From Ecdyonurus torrentis (taxonomy: Eukaryota; Arthropoda; Insecta; Ephemeroptera; Heptageniidae): a stretch of 64,000 bases of DNA. The translations under genes and the position numbers were made by a program. The notes under the pieces are model-generated. The model did no database searches. It was given only the letters and a program-made list of their open reading frames with translations, and was not told where the DNA came from. The stretch lies in the NCBI GenBank assembly GCA_949318235.1, contig OX439133.1:9300922-9364921 (forward strand). The letters are read 5' to 3'. Below are positions 26,371 through 38,179 of this stretch, piece by piece (position 1 is the first letter of the stretch; each line of letters opens with the position of its first letter).

Positions 26371-28096
26371 AAATAATAAAAGAGAGTATGTAAATATCGT
26401 ATAAAATATTATTTTGTACTCTAAAAAAAAAATACTGAAAAATGGGGACTATTGATGTCCAGATAAACATTAAGAAATTTCTCTACAAATTTTACCTCTT
26501 GTCTTACGAATTATTTTTAAAGTCAAAACCATTAGACACATACCACAGGAGTATTTGTAACCTATTACTATGTATGTAAAACTGATCTTTACTACCTTAA
26601 ACATGTAACTGACCATTGTAAAAAATACTACTAGTCAAACTTAAAATTGAAATATACCTGTTCCTGCATCTTGCAAGTGCGTGTGAAATCAAATATCATT
26701 TTACATTATTTATTTTCAATAAAACCTATACTTATTATAATATTGAAGAAGCGAAGATGAAATCTAACAAGCACACTACCACGCTGATGTTTATAGCTAG
26801 ATATTAATGACAAAAACAACTGACTAAGCAAGCAAGGAAGAGGGTTGTTACCCTCAAAACATCAGAAATATCTTATGTAAATCATGTTGATTGAATACCA
26901 TCAAAATCTTCACCTAGCTATACACATCATCATGGTAAGATGCTTCTTGGTGTTCCTATTTTTCCTTTTATATATTAAACGGAAATGGTTTACAATTTCT
27001 TTAAGCCTTTTGTTTGAATTTGAGTTTTGCATACCTAAATTATAATGACTAAACAAAACTTGATAAAATATAGGCCTTAAAATATAAATGCTTGAATATG
27101 CTAAAAAAAAAAAAAACTAATGATAAAAAGGAATATTTAAATTTGTAACGAGTCATGTTTATGACTCATAGCTACTCATGTAATGCTCACAGCATCCACA
27201 GTATTTTCTCCGCAAAGTAGTGAAAATTTATTATTTTAAATTCAAAATAGTTTAAGATTTACACACAAACATAAGACAGCGAAGCTAAATTAGCTAGGAA
27301 TTCTAAACTTGATAACAAAAACTTAAAACATAAAATTCTACTGGTTTTGACTTGAATCAACGAACGACAATTAAAAAAAATTCAATAAACATTGGGTTTG
27401 GTTACTAAAAAAATATATATATAATCTATTTCATTTACCTATAATAACTTAATGATTAATTTTTAAATTAAAAAATCTTATTATTAAATTTGTTATTATT
27501 TCTAACATTTAGAACAATATAACTTTTTGTTTTCTGTGTATATTTTTTTTCTTTTTTTCGTGTACATGCAAACAAGGAGAAAAAGTGTACACACCTGTAT
27601 ATGGACCTCTTGAAATTTTTTTTGTTCATTGCATTGAAGACTCCTCATATTGAGAGGGGGGAAAAACCATTGGTTCTCATCCAATCAGAAAGAAGAAGGA
27701 GTGTGTTTTATATATTTTATTTTGGCGTCACCAACTCTCTATAGGAAATAGAAAATATATATTAATTTCTATTTACGATTTATTTTTAGAATAATAAAAA
27801 GAAAATGATAAAAAACCGTTTGAAAGTTTGATTATTTGTTATTATGATAATTAGTATAAAAATTGGGTTTTAGCATGAATGTTTTGCATTGCATATTCTG
27901 AATGAACAAGCGTTTTTAATAAATTATTATTTTAAATTTTTATGGTATTGGAAAAAAAATCATTTTTTTAACGTTACACAAACTGCAATATAATGTGTCA
28001 ATATTACCAACATTTTTTGGTTTTGTTAGTGCATTAAAAATGTGGATAAACAGACACGTTATAATAGTAACTTTTTATCGGACAATAGTAAAATTA
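26371..28096. other. Non-coding stretch with one possible exon
   Basis: Apart from the weak exon-like signal at 27589-27684 nothing was supported. It contains several short poly(A) runs. Confidence 0.45.
27589..27684 (-). CDS. Weak candidate first exon with TATA-like element
   Basis: On the minus strand a TATATAAAA motif lies near 27707-27716, about 30 bp before a pyrimidine-rich start region. The frame then reads ENQWFFPPLNMRSLQCNEQ onward, with an internal ATG (MRSLQCNEQKKFQEVHIQ) and a donor CATATACAG/GTGTGTAC at 27589. No partner exon was found and the protein is not recognised, so this is a weak call. Confidence 0.2.
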
Positions 28097-28257
28097 CAGT
28101 CAACTGGGGTGAAATTGAAAGTGCGGGGTGAAATTGAAAGCCAATCACAGAGCTGCTTTAAAAGTGCTGTGTCTAGCGAGATAGGGAAAAGTGAAAGCTT
28201 GCACATGATTGGAGTTTCAATTTTACCCCGCACTTTCAATTTCACCCCGGTTGACTG
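28097..28257. mobile_element. 161 bp Tc1/mariner-like MITE with iterated ends
   Basis: Starts CAGTCAACTGGGGTGAAATT and ends with the matching GGTTGACTG, with TA outside each end (28095-28096, 28258-28259). CAGT ends plus a TA duplication are typical of Tc1/mariner. Each end contains two tandem 19-bp units (GGGGTGAAATTGAAAGTGC). Open frames across it on both strands are a by-product of the palindrome, not genes. Confidence 0.82.
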
Positions 28258-30592
28258 TACTGAAAAAATATAATAATGTAGAAACAATTGTGCTCTCAGA
28301 ATATGCAATGTCTTTGGACCTTCATGTTAAAAAACAAATTTAAATTTTGGAGAAAATCATTTTAAAAGTATTAATGTAAAAACAAAAATATTGAAACTAA
28401 AAACAGACATTGGTAGTGAAACTTTTTGGTGTTATTAAGAGAAGGAAAAAAACTAGGAATTTTGAGTTTAAGGTATTATCAATTCAGCTCAAAAATGTAT
28501 GGAAAATGAGAAAAAGTAAGATGATGGGAGAAAAAATGCTTCTGAAGTTGAACATGATGTAAATATCATGAATAAGAAGTGAAAAATAAGTTAGAAAAGA
28601 AAATGAATACAGTTTGTTATAAAACTGAAATAGTAATGAGGTTTTCAATAAAATCATGAAATAAACGAGTTAAAAGAATTCAAATGATAAAATATTTAGA
28701 ACACTATGCAACATTAAAAATAACATTTATGGGATTAAAATATGTAATTAAATTATTTATATAACTTATTTACAGAAGTACACTTATTTGTAGAATTAGG
28801 GTTACTCAAAAAGAGACCCTGCTTTCAAATGAAAGGGTTTAAAAAACTGAGTGATGGAAAGTAATCTGAAATATATAATAGAAGAATCTCAAATTTACAT
28901 TGTACCAATAAACTTGCCTGTGTAATTGCAAAATAATGCTGAAAAAAATAAATTATTTAAAATTAAGAGCTTTTATTTTATTTTATTATTATTTTTATTT
29001 ATTTTTTTTTTTTTTGTAAGCATTTTAAACCCATGAGGATACCAGTATTTGTGTCCTGGCAAAAGTTTCCAGCAATGCAGCTGACTGTATTTTATCCTTA
29101 TAAACTAAATTAAGCTGTGATCATTTTACATTTATAATTTTAATACTTAACCATTGTTGAAGAGAGAATTAACATTGAGATAAATACTTTAAAAATAAAA
29201 ATATTTTACAGAAAGAAAGCAATGGAATGATTGGAGAAAGGGTAGCTTACAAAGACCTCCTGTGAGAGAAAATCCCTTCTAATCCAGACCAAAACTAAAA
29301 ATAATTATCCAGAATATAACAAGAACAAGTACCCTAGTTTCTATGGATGTAATATTGGTCTGCGTAAGAAAATATTTTCTCTTTCATTCAGCGTTCCCAT
29401 CAGCTTACTCTAAGGTGTATTTCACCCATTCCATTTATATGTGTTTATAGTCTATTTATTTATCAAGTTAGTTATTATTGTTTATTATTTAGAAAGTACA
29501 TTATTTCATTAGTCCATGTCCACCAACAAATTTATAAATTTGAGATCCCTCCTATCATATTTATACCAACCATAAAATAATAATAATTTTGAGCTGAAAT
29601 GATGATTGACATATATAAAAAATAAACAAACAATAAGAGAACTCACTGCTCCCTATGATATACCAAGCAAGATAGAGAGTAACGAACGAACGAACGCGGC
29701 ACAGTTATTTTTTGCCACTGCACGGCTTTTTGCTGTAAAATCATAAACAAATTGTAACATATATACACAATCATACATACACATATGGCAAGCATACAGT
29801 TTATTATTTTTTTGTTTACAACTATCTGTCATTAAATTGGGACATCTTGTACTGTGACCTAAAAAGCTATTCTATTGCTTTAAGACATGTTTACATGGTA
29901 CCATATTTTTAATGTGCAATGTTGCATGTAATTATTTAAAACCAGGCAAAGTTTGAATACTGCTTTGCGTGAACAAGCTATAACTGAAATACAATGCATA
30001 CATACGGAGATTTAGTCAATATGATGATCCATATAAATGCATATTTCTATAAAGCAATATAATAAATTTTGCTGTATAAGTACCGGTATGTACAGAAAAC
30101 CTGAGATTTTGTAAAATGTTCAGTTAAATCTGCAGTTTATTAAATTTGAAAAATCAAGGTACTGTATTCTACAGTATAAGAAATTCAATATATTATCACG
30201 AAATTAAACCAATTGTTTTGCAGTGATATATGGAAATGAAGAATTAAGTAGAGAGGATATTACGTCAATGAGTTTTGGGGCATAAAGCGTTCTGTATTAT
30301 ATTTTAACTGCATAGTAACTTTTTTATATGATATCAGAATATGATGAACTTTCAATACCTAGGGAATTAAAGTTATTCCCACAAGATTCGCAAGTTAATT
30401 ATAATTTTAAAGTAAGTTCAGTTTTTGTCTACTTTCAAGTGAAAAAAGTGTAAATTGTCACCAAGACTATTTGTCACTAATAAATCAGAGGAAACTTTTG
30501 AAATTATATCAATGGAGAATTATGACAAAACTAAGTAAAAATTAGTTTTTTTTTTTATCTAGAAGTACCCGATTTTGTTTAATAATAAAAAT
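28258..30592. other. Non-coding stretch
   Basis: No exon was found. It includes a remnant of the 'TGCAATAAATTT' MITE at 29880-30000 (TGTTTACATGGTACCATATT facing GCTTTGCGTGAACAAGC) and otherwise A/T-rich sequence. Confidence 0.5.
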
Positions 30593-30808
30593 AGTCAACC
30601 GGAGTGACTTTGAATGCCCGGAGTGACTTTGAATGCCCGGGGTGACTTTGAACACTCATTTATCTGTAATTAGGGCACTCATTTCAAAATTTTGAAACAT
30701 GTCAGTAAGATCAAAAACAAATTTGAACAATAGTAAGATGCTTCAAATTTCTAAAATGAGGCCCCAAGACAGAGATTATTGAGTGTTCAAAGTCACCCCA
30801 GTTGACTA
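30593..30808. mobile_element. 216 bp MITE with three 19-bp end iterons
   Basis: Ends AGTCAACCGGAGTGACTTTG and its complement (AAAGTCACCCCAGTTGACT). The left end has three tandem 19-bp units: two copies of GGAGTGACTTTGAATGCCC, then GGGGTGACTTTGAACACTC. The interior is shared with 31626-31819 (GGGCACTCATTTCAAAA, GAAACATG, AACAATAGTAAGAT). Its ends relate to the family at 28097-28257 (GGGGTGAAATTGAA in place of GGGGTGACTTTGAA), but the interior does not. Confidence 0.8.
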
Positions 30809-31625
30809 GAAATAAAACATGACCTTTTTATGCCATTTAGCCTATACTGTGTTTTTAATTATTTTTTTTTTTCCAGAAAATGGCTGCTCAACTGAGCTAA
30901 CCTTTTAATTTTCTACAGCAAATTATAATGTTTAACTGCCTAAAATATATTTTGGTCAACTGTTGCTATTTCTTTAGCAGTACAAAAAATATAAGCTTTA
31001 ATTCATTTAATGATAGCACAATGACAAAATAAAAAAGTTGAGATCATTCCCAAGGACTAATTTTTTAAATGAAAACTATTTTGATACGAATAATACAGAT
31101 GATACCAGTATATCAATTCAAAAGTTAAAAATATTTTAAATTTCATTTTGAATTATAAATGCTTATTACAGTGATGATAAATTTTCCTCAAATAATACTA
31201 TCATAAAATATGATTTTTAGAAAAACTGATATATATATATTTTTTTTTATATATAGGCCTATATATAATTTAGGTAGGCCCTATACAACAAAAACTTTTA
31301 TTTCATGTATTGGAAATAATAATGTTATCATTCACAAAAAAACAAGAGGGGCTCTCCATTTATCACATACAGGAAGCTAGATAAGAGAGATGATAAAAGT
31401 ATGTATATTTTTGTCAAGGCTGAAACTTTTAATATAATGTCATGTTGGAATAAATTGTTTCATGGAAATGAAAATATAATTTTAATAATATTTCATAAAT
31501 TGATTTAGTTATCAGTATCACTTTAGTTACAATAATATTGATTCATAATCAATCACGATTAAATTCAAAACATAAGCTACTGAAATAAATAGGCCTATTA
31601 TTTTTAATATTCTGATATTTAAGTA

Positions 31626-31819
31626 CAGTCAAACTGGTGTGACTTTGAATGCCCGGGGTGACTTTGAACACCCATTTTTCTCTACTTTGGGCACTCATTT
31701 CAAAAAGTTGAAACATGCTATTAAGATCAAAAAACAAATTTGAACAATAGTAAGATTCTTCAAATTTCTAAAATGAGGATCCAAGAAAGAGATAATTGGG
31801 TGTTCAAAGTCACCTTAGC
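31626..31819. mobile_element. Second copy of the 30.6 kb MITE
   Basis: Same interior and same left end (CAGTCAAACTGGTGTGACTT with 19-bp iterons) as 30593-30808. The right end has decayed after AAAGTCACC. Confidence 0.75.
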
Positions 31820-31913
31820 TATTTTGGAAAAAAATATTTCCAATATGCCATCAAAGGATTTTTATTGTAATGGCAAATTTATGTTCGTTAAAAAATTACA
31901 TATAAAACCTTTT

Positions 31914-31918
31914 CTCTC

Positions 31919-31955
<37 letters not shown>

Positions 31956-31976
31956 GGGGGGGGGGGGGGGGGGGGG
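31914..31976. repeat. (CT)n tract followed by a run of 22 G
   Basis: A pyrimidine CT repeat (about 31914-31954) runs directly into 22 uninterrupted G residues (31955-31976). Such G runs can form quadruplexes. Confidence 0.95.
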
Positions 31977-33520
31977 CAAAATTTACATTGACGAATTCCA
32001 GGACTATTTTATGCAATATTAATTACTATGGCTATTAAAACAATTCTTTGCTTTATTATTTTATCACATGGTTGCATTATTTGATTTAATAAATCTTTAT
32101 GCAGAAATTGGCTATAATTAGTGGAAATAAATAAGAGCTTCGTACAACTAAACAAATTATTAATGCACCAAGAGAGAGAACTTGACTCAAACTGATATTC
32201 ATTAATTATTTGGTTATGGAAGATAACACAATCAACTGTAAAAAAAAAAATTCATGGAACCTCTATCACAAAAATATTTATATCATACTTTTACACACAA
32301 AAAAGTACTTCCTGATATTTATTTTAAATTACCTTTCCTCTGATTACAGCGACATTTATAATAAATTCACAGAACACGGGAAATTTAAATCAAAAGGTAA
32401 TGGGAAAAAAAAAATGCTACTAAAAATTTAGCTGAAAATTCAGATATATTGGTAATCAATATTCAAAGCAGAATTGATCAAAGAATTTGCTGTATAAACA
32501 AAAATGAGTTCCTTAAATAATAAATAACTAGCAAAACCTTCCTTACCTTAAACACGAAATAAGTTATTTAAACTGAACTCATAAAAAGTATCATAAAATT
32601 TAGTGCATAAATAATTATAGCTTCAAGAGTAATATACTATGGTTACAACTTAATGTAAAGTCAAGTATTAATAAATAATAATAAATATAATATAATCAAT
32701 TCCTAAACCATAATACAAAATAATATTTCTTTCGGATCTTAGAGCAGATTTGAAACTTGTTAAAAATTCCTTAAATGATTTCAAAATTAGCTCATAATTA
32801 AGCCAATCTGTAGTAAATTTCTATGCACTTAATTATCTGTAAAATAAATAAACAAACTAATTAAGCCGTTTGTGTTTAAAAATAATAACGAGACACATCA
32901 AATAAAAGATTTTTCAGCTGCCCGATACAACTAGAACGATGATACTCAATTTGAATATATAAAATATTTTATAGGCAAGTATTACATTCTGTTGAAGGTT
33001 CGATAAAGATTGAATGTTTTGTTATATATAATGAAAACAAACTATGCAATCAGTCACTGTAATTTCCAAAAGTAGCTGCACTTTGGAGATAACATGACTA
33101 CTGTAATTTGCTGGCATTTTTTTTTCTTTCCAACTGTCATTTCTGTTGGCAACAATGCAACTGTAGTTATCCTGGCTATGATTGAACGTTATGTAACGTA
33201 ATGGTATACATGCTGCAAGGGATGTTTAAAATTTTAGCTACGACGTCACTGCCTTTTAAAACTCAAAAATGTAGAGCGCAAGAGTCCCAATTACTCAATA
33301 TGTTTATGTCATAAAAAAACAACTTATGATTGAGAATGGTACTATAAATCTCACATTACACATAAAATAATTTCTATAATACTACAATTTTGTATACAGA
33401 AAATTTAGATTTTATGCTATTGCAAAGTATACATAAAATCTCAATTTTATATATAAATGCTGTAAAAAAAGAAGATTAGATCTCATTAAGGGTTGAGATG
33501 TTGGATATTCTAAGACTCAC
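31977..33520. other. Non-coding, inferred part of intron 3 of the TIA1/TIAR-like gene
   Basis: No exon or clear repeat is seen between the MITE cluster and exon 3. I searched for the second half of RRM1 here by eye without success. Confidence 0.5.
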
Positions 33521-33617
33521 CTCACGAATGATCTTGCAACCTTTCACGGAGCCCATTTGAGAAAACAAAGCACAAATCAAGTCCTCCGACACAGTATTGT
33601 CCAGATTACCCACGTAC
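33521..33617 (-). CDS. TIA1/TIAR (Rox8-like) RNA-binding protein, exon 3: RRM1 start
   Basis: Encodes YVGNLDNTVSEDLICALF then SQMGSVKGCKIIRE, the RNP2 strand and first helix of the first RRM of TIA1/TIAR/Rox8 proteins. These are three-RRM proteins that bind U-rich RNA, regulate splicing and translation, and nucleate stress granules. The VSEDLICALF and GCKIIRE residues are especially Rox8-like. The exon starts after AATTCCAG with one base completing a Leu codon left by exon 2, and ends in phase 0 at CGTGAG/GTGAGTC. It holds 32 full codons. RNP1 and RRM2-3 must lie in further exons that I could not find in the 33 kb to the left; either intron 3 is very long or they were missed. Confidence 0.85.
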
Positions 33618-33710
33618 CTGGAATTATATAATCACGATTAATACTTAATTATAAATATTAATTGTCGGTCTTTTAGATATCTAATGTTTTTATTAAGATT
33701 TGGTTGCACG

Positions 33711-33957
33711 CCTATTCACACAGAGCAATAAATTTAATTAGTCAACCAGGGTGAAATTGAAACTCCAATCAAGTGCGAGCTTTCACTTTTCCCTATCTCA
33801 ATAGACACAGAGCAATTTGAAAGCAGATTTGTGATTGGATTTCAATTTCACCCCTCATTTTCAATTTCATCCTGATACATGGAAATTTAATGATTTTTAA
33901 TGGAAATTAAATACAATCAAATTTATTGCATATTGAAACTATTGCATCGTGTGAATA
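33711..33957. repeat. MITE, 'TGCAATAAATTT' family, interrupted
   Basis: Inverted ends CCTATTCACACAGAGCAATA and (complemented right end) CCGTATTCACACGATGCAAT define the family. The element is split by the MITE at 33740-33875. It lies in intron 2 of the TIA1/TIAR-like gene, about 95 bp from exon 3. Confidence 0.6.
33740..33875. mobile_element. Tc1/mariner-like MITE nested in another MITE
   Basis: Starts AGTCAACCAGGGTGAAATTG and ends TTTCAATTTCATCCTGAT, the same family as 28097-28257 in inverted internal orientation (shared GCGAGCTTTCACTTTTCCCT). Host sequence resumes on the right as ACATGGAAATTT, matching the uninterrupted sister motif AATTGCATGAAAATT near 2250. Confidence 0.7.
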
Positions 33958-34044
33958 CGGCTTAACATGCTACTTCAGGAGGAGATATTGACAAATGAAT
34001 TATTACTTATTTAAATATGAACACAATGTTATTAAAAATATATA

Positions 34045-34332
34045 TCAATATTGTTGTGAGCAATATGTGTAACTTGTTCTTTGTCACTCAAAGCAAAATG
34101 TCTATCTTAATATGTCACGCTAAGCAATATGTGTAACTCGATTTTTGTCACACAAAGCAATATGTGTAAGTCGAGCGCCATCTTCATTACGTTTGGAAAT
34201 GACTTACACGTTTTGCTTAGCTTGACAAAAAACAAGATACACATATTGCTACACGTGACAAATAACGAGAAAGACACTTTGGTTCAAGTGACAAAAAACG
34301 AGTTATACATAGTGTTCGCAACAACGATATTC
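34045..34332. repeat. Inverted element built of 33-bp tandem units
   Basis: Units of the type AGCAATATGTGTAACTCG then TTTTTTGTCACGCGA (33 bp) repeat in one orientation on the left and in the other on the right. Outer ends ATCAATATTGTTGTGAGCAA and its complement face each other. Because 33 is a multiple of three, spurious open frames with an 11-residue period arise. Copies also lie at 55284-55490 and 57141-57408. Confidence 0.75.
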
Positions 34333-34610
34333 TAAAAAAAAATTGAAACGTACCAAATATCAAACAGTTCAATACTGTGGGGATAGATAAAACTACATTT
34401 AACATAATTAAGAACTGAAATATATATAAGTACTGTAGGTGTATACAAAATTAAATAAATAAGAAATATGTACAACTATTAACATGCAAATCTTTTCTTC
34501 TATATTGATTTTGATTTGATTTTTTTTAAGCATCAAATAGAATTTTCTTTAAGTTCATTGACTAAAGATTTGTACGTTAGAACCTGTACATTCATTTCGT
34601 TGATACTTAC

Positions 34611-34642
34611 AAAGTACGGGGATTGCTCTCTTCGTTCAAACC
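34611..34642 (-). CDS. TIA1/TIAR-like protein, exon 2 (32 bp)
   Basis: Encodes GLNEESNPRTL with two bases left over. Acceptor TATGTTTTTAG precedes GGTTTG, and the donor is ACTTT/GTAAGTATC. The PRTL just before exon 3's YVGNLD reproduces the PRTLYVGNL start of RRM1 in TIA1/TIAR proteins across an exact phase-2 junction. This is strong evidence that both exons belong together. Confidence 0.8.
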
Positions 34643-34779
34643 CTAAAAACATAACATAACAAAAATGCATTAATTAAAATTAAAACATAGTGGGTGCAAA
34701 TTAAGTATAATTAATGAAGTTAATTATTTTCAATTTTGTCCTGTCCCATGCTTATGAATAAAATTACGAAGAATAAACG

Positions 34780-35130
34780 AAAAGAATGAATTACGTAATT
34801 TATGCTGCATTTATGTCACTATTGACTGATAAAGGAACAACTGTTTTGAAGCCGACTATAACCAATTTTGCTCACATCCGCTTCCGTTTCTCTTTACTGC
34901 GCATGCGTAGTAAAGAGAAACGGAAGCGGATGTGACTGAAATCGCTTATAGTCGGCCTCAAAACAGTTGTTCCTTTACTAGTCAATAGAATAAATTATGC
35001 TAAATTAGAACAGAATAAATAACTATAATATGCTGTACAACATAATATTTATATTTTGGAATATAAATTATAGTATAAATTATGTTGTATTAAACTAATT
35101 GTGCTGATGAAGAGCTAGCATAATTATTAT
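34780..35130. repeat. MITE, 'GCATAATT' family, interrupted by a palindromic MITE
   Basis: AATGAATTACGTAATTTATG at the left and AGAGCTAGCATAATTATTAT at the right match the intact copy at 39708-39895. A 164 bp palindromic element (34822-34985) sits within it. Located in intron 1 of the TIA1/TIAR-like gene. Confidence 0.65.
34822..34985. mobile_element. 164 bp palindromic MITE (family P), TA target site
   Basis: Nearly perfect inverted arms of about 75 bp beginning TTGACTGATAAAGGAACAAC and including CACATCCGCTTCCGTTTC, centred on GCGCATGCG. TA flanks both ends (34820-34821, 34986-34987). Sister copies lie at 44904-45068 and 60798-61231. Confidence 0.88.
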
Positions 35131-36238
35131 GTACAAATTTATTTTTGTTTGTGTACATAATGCATTTCTTTTTCAGGAGACATTTTACTAACACACAAAT
35201 TATTATAATAACTAAATGATAAAAAAAAAATACGACCATTTTATGGATGAAATAAACAAGGTGCATAAAAAAATTATATGCATAATAAATCAAATATACC
35301 GGTAATAATATATTTATAATAATTTTAAGTTGAATAAAATAAACTTTAAAATTAAAAATATTATATAATAAAAATATTGTGTTTTTATGGAGCTTGGGTA
35401 CTAATATTTACAATTTTTTGAATGAAATAAACCACCATTAACCAATTTTATATAAATAAAAAAATATATATACATTTTAACAAAAAAAGAAAGCTCATTA
35501 TATTGACAATATATTTCATAATTTCATTGGACTTTTTTATTTTATTTCCGGTTTTTAACATTTCCCACATTCATGCCTCATACACTGAAAAGATATACAT
35601 ACCGAAAAATCGATGAAAAAATGTATGCTTTTATGCCGGTGAAATGAAACTATTGTGAATTGTGAGAATCAAATATACCGGTATTTTGACAGTAAAAATA
35701 TCCTAATTTTACTGGTTTCTAAGTTTTTCTATATTTTAGTTAAATATTAAGATAAAACTCTTATTTTAAGTAAAACCAACATTTAATACATACACAAATA
35801 ATCCAAATTTATAACAAATTTTATGCTAATATATTATAATGTGCATAAAATAGAAATATGCATAAAAATGCAGTTACCGAAACGCTTTTGTTTTCATTAT
35901 GTCCGTCATTTTTGCTATGACAGAAATATTTTCCTTTTAAGATAACGTCTATGTATTCTAGAACCGTGCTTTAAAACTAACTGAAGATATACTGTAAAGT
36001 TAAACATAGCAACGCATGCAAATAAAGCAATGTAATATAAAAATATGTTGTAGAAAAGAATTTGATGACATTGCCGAATTTGACATTTAATATCAAATTG
36101 ACATTTAGAAATGTAATAAAACTAAGAATACCAAAATAATAACTACAATATTATAAATGAAACTGATATTTTTATTTAAAATTATAATTAATGCAAATAA
36201 TCACAAGAATTCAAATTATTATGACATAATAATAATAC
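35131..36238. other. Non-coding, intron 1 of the TIA1/TIAR-like gene
   Basis: A/T-rich with no recognised element. Short ACCGGTA motifs recur (35297, 35632, 35679) without clear structure. Confidence 0.5.
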
Positions 36239-36259
36239 CTGAACAGCCATCATGATCAT
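36239..36259 (-). CDS. TIA1/TIAR-like gene, alternative first coding exon (MIMMAVQ)
   Basis: On the minus strand ATGATCATGATGGCTGTTCAG is followed at once by a donor (GTATTATTA). It ends in phase 0 and so could splice to exon 2 to give MIMMAVQ-GLNEESNPRTL. The G+C-richer sequence upstream to about 36340 could be its leader, and a second donor (TAGCGTG/GTAAGCG, near 36274) lies in it. It lies just 3' of the other start exon at 36430-36441. Which is used, or both, cannot be told from sequence. Confidence 0.4.
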
Positions 36260-36429
36260 TTTTTTAGATCGCTTACCACGCTAGCCGACACATGCGCATT
36301 TCAACAACTTCAATGCGGCAAAATGTGTTTGCTAATAATAATATTAATATATAAAAATAATCTTTGATTAATAAGCTATCATTTAATGTATAATTTATAT
36401 GTTTAACTTAAATATTTCTGTGTATTTAC

Positions 36430-36441
36430 CTGCCACGACAT
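36430..36441 (-). CDS. TIA1/TIAR-like gene, first coding exon (MSWQ)
   Basis: ATGTCGTGGCAG is followed by the donor GTAAATACA, giving MSWQ in phase 0 with exon 2 (GLNEESNPRTL). The A at -3 (TTAAAATGT) suits translation initiation. A G+C-richer stretch upstream (to about 36560) looks like leader and promoter. TIA1/TIAR proteins start only a few residues before the first RRM, so a start this close is expected. Confidence 0.6.
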
Positions 36442-36560
36442 TTTAACAACGAAATTTGCACGACTTTACACAACACAGGCGATGCGCCAACTTGCTGCTT
36501 TTGCTGCGGTGCGGTATTTTTCAGATGAATGACGAAATTTAAAATGCAACAAGCGGGCTA
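36442..36560 (-). promoter_or_regulatory. Probable leader/promoter of the TIA1/TIAR-like gene
   Basis: A patch of higher G+C than the surroundings, with GCGCATCGCC and CCGCACCGCAGC on the minus strand, directly upstream of the MSWQ start. No TATA box is seen, as is common for housekeeping RNA-binding protein genes. No transcription start can be placed. Confidence 0.4.
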
Positions 36561-38144
36561 AATTTAAACAATCTATTTTTAGACAAAAAATTTACTATTA
36601 TTAGTTATTTTTAGATATTTCTTGAGCTATGTTTGGATCTGCAAGTTAAAATATTTCAAATATTAAATAATTAATTTGATTCTAATGTTTTGATGCTAAT
36701 TAGTGCTTGTTTAATTGGTTTCAGAGTTAAAAATTATAGTGCGTGTTTTGACGGCATTTTGTTGTTGAAATCACTTTGCGTATAAAAAGTTTGTGGCGCA
36801 AGAGAATTCGTCAATATTCAGACCGAGTAGAAAATGAAAACGCACAATCGTGCCAAGTTTAATTGTCGAGAAAGGTTTCATAAATCATTCATTTCAGCGT
36901 CATTAACTAAAATACTTGACAATTAGTTGGAAAATTATTTTTCTGTCAATTTATTAAGATGTTACAAATAATTATTTTAAAATCATATATTATTATAATT
37001 ATTAATTACTATTATTTGAGTATAGATTTTTTTTTTATTATTATTCATTATTAAGCCTGTAACCATGGATATATCCTGTAACTCCTTTTTTTTTTTTTTT
37101 TTTTTTTGAACAAAATAACATAATGTAATAAAAAAATCAATTATTTTACTTGCAGTGTTTAATTATTTTAAATGTTCAAACGCAATAAGTAATATAAAGA
37201 AAATAACACGCACAACACGTACATATAATACACAAATTATATAAAATGTATATTTTTCTGTGCTACATATTTTACGAATTATGTGTATAAATATAAATCT
37301 AGTTCAACATTTATAGTCAAAGAAAAATACTTTATTGAAGCTTAAATAAATATTTGCAATTAATGCCTGGAATGTATGTAACCGCAACAACATAAGTGCT
37401 GAACAAGTTGCATAACTAGTAAATCCTGCAGGCGCGTTATAAAACATTATTGTCGTATAATTTTCAGTTTATTAAAATACATGAATGTTTAATATTTACA
37501 TAATATAGCAATCAATATTATAAATAAAACAATGAATTTTTTTTTACGGATGTATGTTCAAAAAAAGTATATATTTAAGCATTTAAAAATTATATCTAAA
37601 TAAAATAACGTATTGTATATTATGCTCTCTTTTTAAATAATTTTGTTTTATTTATATTTTAATCTTTATCTATTATATGGTGCGTACACTATTTAATATT
37701 TTGCAAAAACAAAAATTCGATATGCCGCATTATAACAAAAAATACGAACAATTTACAACTGCTTAGCTATATGGGTTACTTTGATATACCTTTCATATTA
37801 AACTAGTATGCGCAAAAAATATATTACATAATTTAAATTATAATTAAAGTTTTTTTATGTGAAGACAAAAAATTATTTATTATAATTATCTATTTTATAA
37901 AATAAATCTAATCTTACATAATAGTATTAATTTTAAAAAATTGATGAGAAAATATAAAAAAATGCATTATTGTGCATTGGACTATAATAATAAAATACAA
38001 ATACAAAAAAAAACAAAAAAAAAAAAAAAAAACATAATTTTGAACTTATGTAAGTTATTAATTATTACGTAATATCATGGCGTAATATACGTTGTTAAAA
38101 AATACACAGTTCGTAAGTACAAAAAAAAAATCCAAAAGAATACT

Positions 38145-38179
<35 letters not shown>

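Noticed and set aside
28075..28308. Open frames of 77-92 codons on both strands
   Set aside because: They run through a palindromic MITE whose inverted ends create mirror-image frames.
31955..31976. Run of 22 G as a telomere-like or regulatory quadruplex
   Set aside because: It follows directly on a CT microsatellite and has no repeat unit like TTAGG; simple slippage is enough to explain it.
34045..34332. Regular 33-bp repeats resembling a CRISPR array
   Set aside because: The units are contiguous with no unique spacers, change orientation in the middle and lie in a eukaryotic intron.
34129..34405. Open frames on both strands with a repeating peptide
   Set aside because: They are produced by the 33-bp tandem units of an inverted element; the same frames appear in copy 3 at 57093-57453.
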